From: Candidatus Pelagibacterales bacterium
GTDB taxonomy: Bacteria > Pseudomonadota > Alphaproteobacteria > TMED109
Assembly (NCBI GenBank): GCA_002732015.1
Contig: PCCU01000012.1
Coordinates: 7,185-35,321 of the forward strand
DNA length: 28,137 bases
Direction: 5' to 3'
Under the pieces are notes generated by a model. The model made no database searches, was not told the DNA's origin, and saw only the letters and a program-made list of their open reading frames with translations. A program made the translations under genes and the position numbers. The stretch's first letter is position 1, and the number at the start of each line of letters is the position of its first letter. This document shows positions 16,362 to 25,576 of the stretch, piece by piece.

Positions 16362-17198
16362 TTAAACTTTTCCTAATATACATCTGGGTAAATTGCAATA
16401 ATCATTAAATATTTGAATTTTTTTAAAATTATGTTCTTTCATAATGTTGGTAACTTGTTTAGCTTGATCAAACCCTATCTCAAATAATACTATTAAATTT
16501 TTTTTTCCTATTTTTTTTATGCTGTCTAATATTTTTCTATACGAAACTAACCCGTCATTTCCTCCATCTAAAGATATTAGAGGATCATAATTTTTTACCT
16601 CATCATCTAAAAACTTAATTTCAGACCTCTTAACATAAGGAGGATTAGAAATTATAATATCAAAATTTAGATTTTCAAAACAACTTAACCAATCACAGCA
16701 AATAAATTGCATTTGATGGACTGTATTATTAAATATAGCATTTTTTTTTGCTATGTAAATGGCTTCTTTACTAATATCTGTTACTATTGATTTTGCTGTC
16801 TTGTAATGTTTTAATAGGGAAATTGATAGTGCTCCTGTTCCTGTTCCTAACTCTAATATATTTTTACAATTAATTTTTTGCTCGATTAAAATATCAATTA
16901 AAACTTCAGTATCAATCCTTGGAGAGAAAGTGTGCTCATTCACTGATAATATTATATCTCTAAAGTAAGACTTATTTAAAATTTTTGATAAAGGTTTTTT
17001 TTTCTTCCTTTCTTCAAAAATTTTTTCAAGTTCGAGAATTTCGTGAACACTAATAACAAGGTCTTTATTAAAAATTTGCTCCTCATAGCTAAGATTAAGC
17101 TTTTCTTTTAAAATATACCTAATTTCTCGTAAAGGATTTTCTAATCCATAGTGTTTTAAGCTTTTTAGCTTGTGTTTAACGTAATGACTTACCCTCAT
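16362..17198 (-). CDS. prmC: Release factor glutamine methyltransferase PrmC
   Basis: SAM-dependent N5-methyltransferase that modifies the glutamine of the GGQ motif in peptide-chain release factors. A helical N-terminal substrate domain (about 1-85) is followed by FSPRIDTE (91-98, the PRxDTE motif), SAM motif I ELGTGTG (116-122) and the signature NPPY (185-188). The length of 278 residues is normal. Its ATG overlaps the TGA stop of prfA (ATGA, 4 bases), so the modifying enzyme is translationally coupled to its substrate, a widespread arrangement. Confidence 0.95.
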   Translation of the reverse strand: MRVSHYVKHKLKSLKHYGLENPLREIRYILKEKLNLSYEEQIFNKDLVISVHEILELEKIFEERKKKKPLSKILNKSYFRDIILSVNEHTFSPRIDTEVLIDILIEQKINCKNILELGTGTGALSISLLKHYKTAKSIVTDISKEAIYIAKKNAIFNNTVHQMQFICCDWLSCFENLNFDIIISNPPYVKRSEIKFLDDEVKNYDPLISLDGGNDGLVSYRKILDSIKKIGKKNLIVLFEIGFDQAKQVTNIMKEHNFKKIQIFNDYCNLPRCILGKV

Positions 17199-18271
17199 AC
17201 TATTTCTTTTAGCTTTTCTTCCATCTCGGCTTCTTTTAGAGGGTCTATTACTTCATTAAGAGCATTACCAGAGATAATTTCTTCTAATTTATATAAGGTA
17301 AGATTTATTCGATGGTCTGTAATTCTTCCCTGAGGATAGTTATAAGACCTAATTTTCTCTGATCTGTCTCCAGTTCCAACTAAAGACTTTCTTTTGTTTG
17401 CTAGAGCTTCTTCTTTTTCTTTTTTTTGTTTTTCATAAATTCTCGAAGTAAGAATTTTCATAGCCTTAGCTTTATTCTTATGTTGACTTTTTTCGTCTTG
17501 ACAACTTGCAACTGTATTTGTAGGAATATGAGTAATTCTTACGGCACTATCTGTAGTATTAACATGCTGTCCTCCAGCTCCCTGCGACCTAAAAGTATCA
17601 ATTCTAAGGTCTTTCTGATCGATTTCTACTTCTAACTCTTCAACCATAGGTAACACAGCAACTGTTGATGCAGAGGTATGAATTCTACCTTGTGTTTCAG
17701 TTTGTGGCACTCTTTGAACTCTGTGAACTCCAGATTCATATTTTAAAGAAGAAAAGACATTTTTACCTGTAAATGATAAAATAGCTTCTTTACACCCCCC
17801 AATATTGGTTTCTTGAAAGTTGAGTAATTCAAATTTCCATTTATTTATTTCTCCATATTTTTGATACATTCTAAGAAGAACCATAGAAAATAATGCAGCC
17901 TCATCTCCTCCTGTACCAGCTCTAATTTCTACTATAGCATTTCTCTCGTCATCTATATCTTTTGGTATTAATAGTTTTTTTAAATTATCATTTTCTATTT
18001 CAAGGCTTTTTTTAAGACTATCTAAATCTTCTCTTGCTAATTCTTCTAATTCACTATCTTGCTCTTCATTTAAAAGTTCTTTGGTTTCAGATAAGTTCAC
18101 TTCTATTTTTTTTACCTCATCTTTTTTTTTAATGATTTGTTCTAATGAAGAAAATTTTTTACTGAGACTAATTCTTTCCTCGTTTGATATACTTGGTGAT
18201 GATAATTGTTTTTGAATCTCGCTATAGGTTTCAGAAATTTGATTTAATTTTGTTTGTAAATTTTTATTCAT
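17195..18271 (-). CDS. prfA: Peptide chain release factor 1
   Basis: RF1, which recognises UAA and UAG and triggers peptidyl-tRNA hydrolysis. Counting from the ATG at 18271 (358 residues), the helical domain 1 spans about 1-100, the codon-recognition tripeptide is PQT (189-191; E. coli has PAT, and RF2 would have SPF), and the catalytic GGQ is at 233-235 in SQGAGGQHVNTT. A TTG at 18286 would add five residues, but the ATG gives the family-like start. It overlaps the end of hisS by 8 bases and is coupled to prmC downstream. The gene itself ends in TGA, which RF1 does not read. Confidence 0.95.
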   Translation of the reverse strand: MNKNLQTKLNQISETYSEIQKQLSSPSISNEERISLSKKFSSLEQIIKKKDEVKKIEVNLSETKELLNEEQDSELEELAREDLDSLKKSLEIENDNLKKLLIPKDIDDERNAIVEIRAGTGGDEAALFSMVLLRMYQKYGEINKWKFELLNFQETNIGGCKEAILSFTGKNVFSSLKYESGVHRVQRVPQTETQGRIHTSASTVAVLPMVEELEVEIDQKDLRIDTFRSQGAGGQHVNTTDSAVRITHIPTNTVASCQDEKSQHKNKAKAMKILTSRIYEKQKKEKEEALANKRKSLVGTGDRSEKIRSYNYPQGRITDHRINLTLYKLEEIISGNALNEVIDPLKEAEMEEKLKEIV

Positions 18272-19508
18272 TTTTAATTTTTTCAAATAATTCTTTTTCT
18301 GTTAAAGTAAATTGACTGCCACTTTCTAAGTTTTTATAGCTTATCTTAGTTTTTTTAAATTCTTCATCGCCTATTATTAATGCTATTTTTACATTAATCT
18401 TATTAGCATACTTTAAAGATTTTTTAAGATTAAAATGATCTAGTATTTGGTTTTTTATATTTTTAAAATATAGCTTATTAGAAATATTTAGAACATAATT
18501 CATATACTTCTCATTTGTAGGAATTAGTACAATAGGTAATTTAATTGATGGGTTTTTTAAAATTAAATTCTCTATTCTTTCAATTCCTGCAGCCCATCCT
18601 ACTCCAGGTATTTTTTCACCTCCTAATTCTTTTATCAGATTATCATATCTACCTCCAGCTAATACCGCGAATTTATCATTTTTTTTTAATGTATACTCAA
18701 AAGTAGTATCGCTGTAATAATCCAATCCTCTTACCAAATAAGGGTCTAGAGTAAAGGAAATACCAATGCTTTCAAGAGTACTTTTTACATTTTCAAAGCT
18801 TTCTATTTCCTCTTGTTTTAAAAAGTTATAAATTATAGGCGCCGTCTCAAGTAATTCTTTGTCTTCAGGTGCTTTTGAGTCTAAAATTCTTAAAGGGTTT
18901 CTATCAAGTCTTTTTAAACTATCAGATGATAATTTTTTCTTATTTTTGTTAAAATAATTCTTTATTTCTTTAATAAAATTCTTTCTACTATCAAGTTTTC
19001 CAATAGTATTTATTTTAAGTACCACATCTTTTTGTATGCCTAGGTCTATTAAAAAATGGTGTGCCGCTCTTATAACCTCGCAATCTTCTAAATAACTACC
19101 TTTTCCGAAAAACTCTAATCCCACCTGATTGAATTGTCTAAGCCTTCCTTGTTGAGGTCGTTCATATCTAAACATAGGGCCGTAATAAAAGTATTTTTGA
19201 GGCAAGTTTTGAGTAAATCCATTTGATATCAATGCTCTAGCAATTCCAGCAGTCCCTTCAGGCCTTAGTGTTATGCTATCATCGCTTTTGTCAAAAAAAG
19301 AATACATTTCTTTCATTACAACGTCTGAAGAGTCTCCAAGTGTTCTAAGAAAGACTTCACTGTGCTCCATAATTGGAGTATTCATAGGAGTAAAGTTGAA
19401 AAGAGAAGCAACTTTTATAAAGCTTTCTATAATGTCTCTTTGCTTGAAGAAGGAAGTTCCATAAATATCATGCATTCCTCTTACTGTAGAAATTTTTTTA
19501 TTACTCAT
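18264..19508 (-). CDS. hisS: Histidyl-tRNA synthetase
   Basis: Class II aminoacyl-tRNA synthetase charging tRNA-His. Signatures: TLRPEGTAG (80-88), motif 2 FRYERPQQGRLRQFNQ (113-128), the histidine-A loop LVRGLDYYS (258-266), and motif 3 GVGWAAGIER (302-311), then an anticodon-binding domain to residue 414. Length and motifs are of the ordinary bacterial type rather than the altered synthetase reported for alphaproteobacteria whose tRNA-His has lost G-1. It overlaps ispG by 8 bases upstream and prfA by 8 bases downstream. Confidence 0.95.
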   Translation of the reverse strand: MSNKKISTVRGMHDIYGTSFFKQRDIIESFIKVASLFNFTPMNTPIMEHSEVFLRTLGDSSDVVMKEMYSFFDKSDDSITLRPEGTAGIARALISNGFTQNLPQKYFYYGPMFRYERPQQGRLRQFNQVGLEFFGKGSYLEDCEVIRAAHHFLIDLGIQKDVVLKINTIGKLDSRKNFIKEIKNYFNKNKKKLSSDSLKRLDRNPLRILDSKAPEDKELLETAPIIYNFLKQEEIESFENVKSTLESIGISFTLDPYLVRGLDYYSDTTFEYTLKKNDKFAVLAGGRYDNLIKELGGEKIPGVGWAAGIERIENLILKNPSIKLPIVLIPTNEKYMNYVLNISNKLYFKNIKNQILDHFNLKKSLKYANKINVKIALIIGDEEFKKTKISYKNLESGSQFTLTEKELFEKIKNE

Positions 19509-20586
19509 TTTTTAAATTTTCTTCAATCAGGTCTGAGATTACTTTAGTAAGATCTTGATTTTTACTTATAAAGCTTTTTTTTCCATTTAAATAAATTTGA
19601 TGATTGTTATTTCCTCCTCCAGTAACACCCATATCTACATGCTTAGCTTCACCTGGCCCGTTAACAACACATCCAAGAATGGATATGCTAATATGTTTTT
19701 TAATACCTGCATATTTATTTTCTATTTTTTTTACTGTTTCTATTACATCAAATTGCTGTCTAGCACATGATGGACATGAAATAATAGTTAATCCAGACTT
19801 TCTAATACCTAAGGAATTTAAAATATCAATACCCACTTTAACTTCATTTATTGGATTATCTGATAAAGATACTCTAATAGTGTCTCCTATTCCTTCATTA
19901 AGAAGACTTCCTATTCCTATAGCTGATTTTACGGTTCCTGTTATAAGACTGCCTGCTTCTGTTATACCTAAATGTAAGGGATAACTTGTTTTCTTTGCCA
20001 ATAATTTATAAGACTCAATTGCTAGTTGCACATTTGAAGCCTTAACACTAACTTTTGTATTATAAAACTTAAGGCTTTCTAAGATTTTTATATGCTTCAA
20101 TGCACTCGCTAGCATAGCTTCTGGAGTAGCTCTATAAAACTTATCAATGAATTCTTTTTCCAATGATCCTGCATTAACACCAATTCTTATTGCACAATTA
20201 TTTTTTTTAGCTGCATCTACTACATTTTTTATTTTTTCAATTTTACCAATATTACCAGGATTAATTCTTAAACAAGATGCCCCAGCCTCTGCTGCTTCTA
20301 TTGCCCTTTGGCTGTGAAAATGAATATCTGCTATTATAGGAACTTTTGCTTTTTCTACTATTTTTTTAAGAGCTTTAGTAGACTTCTCATCAGGACAAGA
20401 TACTCTGATTAAATCAGCGCCGGCATTTTCTAAATCCGTTATTTGTTGAATTGTGGCTTCTAGGTTATGGGTTACTGTATTTGTCATTGATTGAACAGTT
20501 ATAGGCGCATTACTTCCTACCTTAACTTTTCCTACTGTTACTAATCTAGTTTTTCTTCTACTTAGTTTATTCTTAAAATATTCCAT
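19501..20586 (-). CDS. ispG: 4-hydroxy-3-methylbut-2-enyl diphosphate synthase IspG (GcpE)
   Basis: Iron-sulfur enzyme of the non-mevalonate (MEP) isoprenoid pathway that turns MEcPP into HMBPP in the cytosol. A TIM barrel opens with VTVGKVKVGSNAPITVQSMT (16-35). The 4Fe-4S ligands are Cys271 and Cys274 (SCPSCAR) and Cys306 (GCVVNGPGE), with catalytic Glu313. The length of 361 residues is the standard bacterial form without the plant or chlamydial insert. It lies 6 bases after the rodZ-like gene and overlaps hisS by 8 bases, a conserved alphaproteobacterial order. Confidence 0.96.
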   Translation of the reverse strand: MEYFKNKLSRRKTRLVTVGKVKVGSNAPITVQSMTNTVTHNLEATIQQITDLENAGADLIRVSCPDEKSTKALKKIVEKAKVPIIADIHFHSQRAIEAAEAGASCLRINPGNIGKIEKIKNVVDAAKKNNCAIRIGVNAGSLEKEFIDKFYRATPEAMLASALKHIKILESLKFYNTKVSVKASNVQLAIESYKLLAKKTSYPLHLGITEAGSLITGTVKSAIGIGSLLNEGIGDTIRVSLSDNPINEVKVGIDILNSLGIRKSGLTIISCPSCARQQFDVIETVKKIENKYAGIKKHISISILGCVVNGPGEAKHVDMGVTGGGNNNHQIYLNGKKSFISKNQDLTKVISDLIEENLKNE

Positions 20587-20592
20587 AAAACC

Positions 20593-21027
20593 TTATTTTA
20601 AAAGTTTTTCTAATTCAAAAAGCCTGTAATAAGTATCTCTGTTCCAAAATAAAAATAATAAGCCAATAAATATTAAAGATACTAAAATAATAAGGGATCC
20701 AAATTTATTACTGCTTGTTTTATTGTTATCTAGAGAAACTCCAGAGCTTTTTATGTCAATAGAACTATTAATAAATAAATTTTCAATATCACATTCCTCC
20801 AAGAGACCTAAATCTTTCATATAAGTTTTTAAGAAACCTTTTAAATAGGTATTTTTTTCATAATCATTTTGTGAAAATATTCCATTTTCAATATTTTTTA
20901 ATATCTCTTTTTTTATTATAAGTTTAGAAGAAATAGCTTCTACTCTTTCTCCAGTTTCTCTTCTTTTTTTTTGTATATATGTTCCTAGTTCAAAAAAGTT
21001 TTTAAATATTTTTTTTTCTTGCAACAT
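20593..21027 (-). CDS. Short RodZ-like membrane protein (HTH plus one membrane helix)
   Basis: A 144-residue protein with the N-terminal helix-turn-helix of RodZ (about 10-75: FELGTYIQKKRRETG, KTYMKDLGL), which in RodZ binds MreB on the inner face of the membrane. A polar linker (about 80-108) and one transmembrane helix (about 110-128) follow. After the helix only about 16 residues remain, so the periplasmic DUF4115 beta-domain of full-length RodZ is absent. The position directly before ispG is the usual one for this family in alphaproteobacteria. It is probably a cell-shape or division protein anchored in the inner membrane. Loss of the periplasmic domain may reflect genome reduction. It starts 2 bases after lysC. 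Confidence 0.8.
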   Translation of the reverse strand: MLQEKKIFKNFFELGTYIQKKRRETGERVEAISSKLIIKKEILKNIENGIFSQNDYEKNTYLKGFLKTYMKDLGLLEECDIENLFINSSIDIKSSGVSLDNNKTSSNKFGSLIILVSLIFIGLLFLFWNRDTYYRLFELEKLLK

Positions 21028-21029
21028 GG

Positions 21030-22256
21030 CTACTTTTTAGCTTTTCCCAATTTAAATCCATCATGAAGTGTTCTTATAGCTAACTCTTTGTACTTAGCAT
21101 CTATTAAAATGCTAATTTTTATTTCTGAAGTACTAATAACATGCACATTAATATTATATTTTGCTAAATGAGAAAACAAAGTATTTGCTACTCCTGAGTT
21201 AGTTCTCATTCCTAGACCTACGACAGATACTTTGCAAATATTTTTATTTATAATTACTTCTTTGAAGGATAGCTTTTTTTGTATCTTTAGCATTACAGCT
21301 TTAGTTTTTGTGGCATCACTTTTTGCTACGGTATAACCATAGGTTACCTTTTCGTCTTTAAGTGAAGCTGATTGTACTATCATATCTACGTTAATACCCT
21401 CTGTTGCGAGTGCATTAAAAATAAGTGCAGAAACACCAGGTTTATTTTTTACTTCTACAAGTGTTATCAAAGCTTCATTATTACTATGTGCAATACCTCT
21501 AATAATTTGATTTTCTAGACTCTTTGTTTCTTTAACTAACATAGTTCCTTTCTTTCCAGTAAAACTTGATAAAACCTGCAACTTTACTCCATATTGTAAA
21601 GCAAGTTGGACAGACCTTGTATGCAAAATTTTAGCACCTAATGAAGATAATTCCAACATTTCTTCAAAGTTAATAGTATCCATTTTTCTTGCATTTGGAA
21701 CTATCCTAGGATCACCTGTGTACACTCCATCAACATCTGTATAAATATCACATCTTTTAGCATTTAATTTTGCAGCAATTGCAACTGCAGTTGTATCTGA
21801 ACCACCGCGTCCTAAAGTTGTAATTCTGCCATCATTATTTATTCCTTGAAAGCCTGAAATAACAGGAACATGATTATTTTTTAAACTATTTAATATATTT
21901 TTTATTTCTATATCTGTAATCATAGCATTAATGAAGTTATCATTGGTGTATATAGGTACTTGCCATCCTTGAAATGATTTTCCTTTTATTTTATTTTTAT
22001 TTAAAATAATTGAGAAAAAAGAACTAGAGACTTGCTCGCCAGAAGATAATAATGAAGCAATATCATCACTATTTCTATATTCTTCTAATTTATCTTGTAA
22101 TGATAAAAGTCTATCTGTTTCTTTTCCCATAGCTGAAACAACAACGACAACTTTATTGCCAGCAGCCATAGACCTTTTTATATAAGAAACTGCCCTTGTT
22201 ATTCTTGATAAATCAGCTAGAGATGTACCTCCGAATTTTTTAACAATAATTTGCAT
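21030..22256 (-). CDS. lysC: Aspartate kinase
   Basis: Phosphorylates aspartate, the first step to lysine, threonine, methionine and diaminopimelate. The kinase domain has KKFGGTS (6-12), VVSAMGKETDRL (39-50) and LGRGGSDTTA (148-157). Two ACT domains at about 262-335 and 342-408 are the regulatory sites for feedback by lysine and/or threonine. The length of 408 residues is standard for the monofunctional form, with no homoserine dehydrogenase domain. It is first in the eight-gene minus-strand run and divergent from ubiG. The ptsP gene that follows lysC in many relatives is absent here. Confidence 0.96.
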   Translation of the reverse strand: MQIIVKKFGGTSLADLSRITRAVSYIKRSMAAGNKVVVVVSAMGKETDRLLSLQDKLEEYRNSDDIASLLSSGEQVSSSFFSIILNKNKIKGKSFQGWQVPIYTNDNFINAMITDIEIKNILNSLKNNHVPVISGFQGINNDGRITTLGRGGSDTTAVAIAAKLNAKRCDIYTDVDGVYTGDPRIVPNARKMDTINFEEMLELSSLGAKILHTRSVQLALQYGVKLQVLSSFTGKKGTMLVKETKSLENQIIRGIAHSNNEALITLVEVKNKPGVSALIFNALATEGINVDMIVQSASLKDEKVTYGYTVAKSDATKTKAVMLKIQKKLSFKEVIINKNICKVSVVGLGMRTNSGVANTLFSHLAKYNINVHVISTSEIKISILIDAKYKELAIRTLHDGFKLGKAKK

Positions 22257-22290
22257 TTTTTACTATATTTATATATTAATAAATATCTAA

Positions 22291-22320
22291 ATAATAAGTT
22301 AAAGGAATAATAAATTGCAA
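22291..22320 (-). promoter_or_regulatory. Candidate lysC promoter overlapping the ubiG start
   Basis: On the minus strand TTGCAA (22320-22315) and TATTAT (22296-22291) are 18 bases apart, matching the sigma-70 consensus at 4/6 and 5/6. The -35 element is made of the first two codons of ubiG, including its TTG start. Transcription would begin near 22284, about 28 bases before the lysC ATG. The -35 hexamer is the same as in the rpmE candidate. AT-rich context keeps this tentative. Confidence 0.3.
22301..22306 (+). promoter_or_regulatory. Shine-Dalgarno supporting the TTG start of ubiG
   Basis: AAAGGA lies 8 bases upstream of the TTG at 22315. No ATG occurs in the frame before the conserved NEWWNDDGP segment, so this site decides for the rare TTG start. 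Confidence 0.6.
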
Positions 22321-23028
22321 CAAAGTAATTTTGATAGTCTTTCTAATGAGTGGTGGAATGATGATGGCCCTCTAAAACTCTTGCACTCTATGAATCAGAC
22401 AAGAATGTTGTTTATTCAAGAAAGAATTTTAAATAGATATAAAAGTTTTAATTGCTTAGAATCTGTATTTAAAAAAAAAAGTATATTAGATTTAGGTTGT
22501 GGAGGAGGAATATTATCTGAGTCTTTAGCAAAAAAAGGAGCAAAAGTTACTTCCTGTGATACCTCTAATGCACTTATTAAAGTAGCAAAAAAAAGAGCAG
22601 CTGATCAAAATTTAAAAATAAACTATAAAGCATGTAGCATTGATTTTTTTAAAAAAAATTCTATTAAATTTGATATTATTATTTCATTGGAAGTAATAGA
22701 GCATGTAAAGGATTATAAAGTTTTTTTATCAGAAATAAGATCTTGTTTAAATAAAAATGGACTTATAATACTATCTACAATAAATAGAAACCTAATATCT
22801 TATTTTACAACTATATTTATGGCGGAGAAAGTTTTAAAGTTAGTACCAACTGGAACTCATGATTGGAATAAATACATAACGCCCGATGAAATTACTAAAC
22901 TTTATGAGCAATACAAGTTTAAATTAGATAAAAAAGTAGGTCTCTTTCCCATACCTTGCGGAAAAAACTTTAAGTGGATAAGAACTTCTAGAATTTCTTC
23001 GAATTATATTTTATCAATTATAAATTAA
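22315..23028 (+). CDS. ubiG: Ubiquinone biosynthesis O-methyltransferase UbiG
   Basis: SAM-dependent methyltransferase carrying out the two O-methylations of ubiquinone synthesis at the inner membrane. The family N-terminus FDSLSNEWWNDDGPLKLLH (6-24) is complete. SAM motif I is ILDLGCGGG (57-65), followed by CDTS and the post-motif VIEHV. The length of 237 residues is normal. It starts with TTG behind an AAAGGA site. It is divergent from lysC, the usual alphaproteobacterial neighbour pair, and its stop lies 9 bases from the convergent secA stop. A 10-base A run at 22471-22480 encodes lysines. Confidence 0.93.
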   Translation: MQQSNFDSLSNEWWNDDGPLKLLHSMNQTRMLFIQERILNRYKSFNCLESVFKKKSILDLGCGGGILSESLAKKGAKVTSCDTSNALIKVAKKRAADQNLKINYKACSIDFFKKNSIKFDIIISLEVIEHVKDYKVFLSEIRSCLNKNGLIILSTINRNLISYFTTIFMAEKVLKLVPTGTHDWNKYITPDEITKLYEQYKFKLDKKVGLFPIPCGKNFKWIRTSRISSNYILSIIN

Positions 23029-23037
23029 TGTGAAGTT

Positions 23038-25512
23038 TTATTTATTTCGAAGTCTTTCCCTATAATTAGAAGATTTTTTTTTATCAATCAATGGCTCACT
23101 TCTAAACTCTATAAGGATAACTAATCTAGATATCATAATTCTAACAGAACTTAACATTTCTTCAAACATAGTAAAAGCTTCTCTTTTATATTCATTTAGA
23201 GGATCTCTTTGAGCATAGGCTCTAAGTCCTATACCCTGTCTAAGATTATCAAGTGATAATAAATGTTGCTTCCATTGTTGATCAAGAACTTGAACAGTTA
23301 ATTGCCTTAAAATTAAATTAAAATTATCAACACCAACAAGGTTAATTTTTTCTTCTAAACTATTTTTGATATGCTTAAATATTTCTTCTTTTATCTCTTT
23401 TTTATCATTAGATGAAATATTATTAATTAATAACCCTAGACTACTTTTAAATTCCTTTTTTATTTCATCTTTGTAAACATCATCATCTTTTTTTTCATCC
23501 GTCAAGAATTCTAAAATATTTTCTATAGTTTCTTCTAAAATTTCTAGAAAAAAATTGTAAGGATTTTTAGTTTCTAAGATATCTTTTCTTTGGCTGTAGA
23601 CAACGTTTCTTTGATCGTTCATAACATCATCAAATTTAAGTAAGTTTTTTCTTATTTCGAAGTTTTTACTTTCAACTTTAGATTGAGCTTTTTCAATAGC
23701 TTTACTAATCCATGGATGAATTATTGCTTCGCCTTCTTTTAACCCTAAGCTTTTTAGCATTGTATCGAGTCTTTCAGAACCAAAAATTCTCATTAAGTCA
23801 TCTTCCAAAGAAATAAAAAATTTTGATGATCCTGGGTCTCCTTGTCGTCCTGACCTTCCTCTTAATTGGTTATCAATTCGACGACTTTCATGGCGTTCCG
23901 TTCCTATAACATAGAGCCCTCCATTTTCCATTACTCTCTTTTTATCATAGGCAAGCTTTTCTACGTACTTTTGATCTCTATTTTTTTGCTCTTCAAAATT
24001 TCCACCAAGTTGAATGTCTGTACCTCTTCCAGCCATATTTGTAGCTATTGTAACTGCATATGGTTTTCCTGCTTGCGCAATAATATTTGCTTCTTTTTCA
24101 TGATATCTAGCATTCAAGACTTGATGATTAATTTTAAACTTTCTTAATTTTTTTGATATTAGCTCAGACGTTTCAATGTTTGTAGTTCCTACTAAAACAG
24201 GCTGACCTTTATTACATGCACTTAAAACTTCTTTACATATAGCATCCCATTTTTCGTCTCTTGTTCTGTAGATTTCATCATTGTTATCAGTTCTTATCAT
24301 GTTTTTGTGAGTAGGGATTTGCAAAACATCAAGAGAATAAATTTCAGAAAATTCAGCAGCTTCTGTTTTTGCAGTTCCTGTCATACCAGCAAGTTTTGGA
24401 TACATTCTAAAGTAATTTTGAAAAGTAATAGAGGCTAAGGTTTGATTTTCATTTTGAATAATAACATTCTCTTTTGCTTCAATAGCTTGATGCAATCCTT
24501 CAGAATACCTTCTTCCTTCCATCATTCTGCCAGTAAACTCATCTACTATAATTACTTGGTTGTCTTTTACCAAATAATCTTTATCTTTATGAAATAAAAA
24601 GTGAGCTTTTAAACATTGATTTATGAAGTGAAGTACATTGATGTTTTCTGGACTGTAAAGATTTTTATCTTTAATGATATTTCTTTTTGAAAGAAGGTTT
24701 TCAAAAAACTCTATACCAAAGGTATTTAAATTTATAGATTTTGACTTTTCATCTATATCAAAATTTTCCTTAGCGAGTCCTCTGACAAACCCATTAATTG
24801 TTTTGTAAAAATCAGTATTGTCTTCTACTGGCCCAGAAATTATTAAAGGAGTTCTTGCCTCGTCTATTAATATACTATCAACCTCATCTATAATCGCATA
24901 ATTAAAAGCTTTTTGATTCATTTCCTCTTTTTTAAATTTCATATTATCTTTTAAGTAATCAAAACCAAACTCATTATTAGTTCCGTATGTTATATCACTT
25001 TCATAAGCTTTTTTCCTTTCAATCTCTGGCATTCCTGAATAAATGTATCCAACAGTAAGCCCTAGGAAATTATAGATATTACCCATCCATTCACTATCTC
25101 TTTTTGCTAAATAATCATTAACAGTTACTACATGGACACCTTTTCCAGACAGAGCATTTAAATATGCTGCCAAAGTTGAAACAAGAGTTTTCCCTTCTCC
25201 TGTCTTCATTTCTGCAATTTTCCCATGATGCAATGCTATACCTCCTATTATTTGCACATCATAGTGTCTTTGACTTAGAGTTCTAATGCTTGCTTCCCTT
25301 ACATTAGCAAACGCTTTTGGTAATAAACTTTCCAGAGCATCGCCCTCTTTTAACATTTCTTTAAACTTTTTAGTATTATTTTTTAAATCACTATCGTTTA
25401 GTTTTTTTACATATTCTTCTTCATGGTTTACTTTTTCTAACAATTTATTGTAATCATTTAGAGTTTTCTGATTATGTGACGTAAAAAAGTTATTTTTTAT
25501 AAAAGAGAACAT
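23038..25512 (-). CDS. secA: Preprotein translocase ATPase SecA, lacking the C-terminal zinc domain
   Basis: Motor ATPase that drives unfolded proteins through SecYEG. Walker A is EMKTGEGKT (101-109). The DEAD-like Walker B region is IIDEVDSILIDEARTPLIISGP (207-228). Later GTTNIETSE, MAGRGTDIQLGG and LRGRSGRQGDPG mark the second nucleotide-binding fold, and WKQHLLSLD marks the helical scaffold. At 824 residues it is shorter than E. coli SecA (901). It stops after the scaffold with a basic NYRERLRNK tail, without the CxCxSGxxxxxCH zinc motif that binds SecB and phospholipid. The bases GAGG lie 3 bases before the ATG. It is divergent from argJ across 64 bases. Confidence 0.96.
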   Translation of the reverse strand: MFSFIKNNFFTSHNQKTLNDYNKLLEKVNHEEEYVKKLNDSDLKNNTKKFKEMLKEGDALESLLPKAFANVREASIRTLSQRHYDVQIIGGIALHHGKIAEMKTGEGKTLVSTLAAYLNALSGKGVHVVTVNDYLAKRDSEWMGNIYNFLGLTVGYIYSGMPEIERKKAYESDITYGTNNEFGFDYLKDNMKFKKEEMNQKAFNYAIIDEVDSILIDEARTPLIISGPVEDNTDFYKTINGFVRGLAKENFDIDEKSKSINLNTFGIEFFENLLSKRNIIKDKNLYSPENINVLHFINQCLKAHFLFHKDKDYLVKDNQVIIVDEFTGRMMEGRRYSEGLHQAIEAKENVIIQNENQTLASITFQNYFRMYPKLAGMTGTAKTEAAEFSEIYSLDVLQIPTHKNMIRTDNNDEIYRTRDEKWDAICKEVLSACNKGQPVLVGTTNIETSELISKKLRKFKINHQVLNARYHEKEANIIAQAGKPYAVTIATNMAGRGTDIQLGGNFEEQKNRDQKYVEKLAYDKKRVMENGGLYVIGTERHESRRIDNQLRGRSGRQGDPGSSKFFISLEDDLMRIFGSERLDTMLKSLGLKEGEAIIHPWISKAIEKAQSKVESKNFEIRKNLLKFDDVMNDQRNVVYSQRKDILETKNPYNFFLEILEETIENILEFLTDEKKDDDVYKDEIKKEFKSSLGLLINNISSNDKKEIKEEIFKHIKNSLEEKINLVGVDNFNLILRQLTVQVLDQQWKQHLLSLDNLRQGIGLRAYAQRDPLNEYKREAFTMFEEMLSSVRIMISRLVILIEFRSEPLIDKKKSSNYRERLRNK

Positions 25513-25576
25513 ATTCCTCAGGTTTTTAATTATTAATCTTGTATTTATTATAGGTTATATATTATTTTATAAACTT

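Noticed and set aside
19604..19984. 126-codon open frame on the plus strand
   Set aside because: It is antisense to the conserved C-terminal half of ispG and has no family resemblance; a shadow of low stop density.
22950..23037. Zinc-binding SecA tail displaced by a frameshift
   Set aside because: I read the minus strand past the secA stop in all frames and saw no CxCxSG motif; the bases are the end of ubiG.
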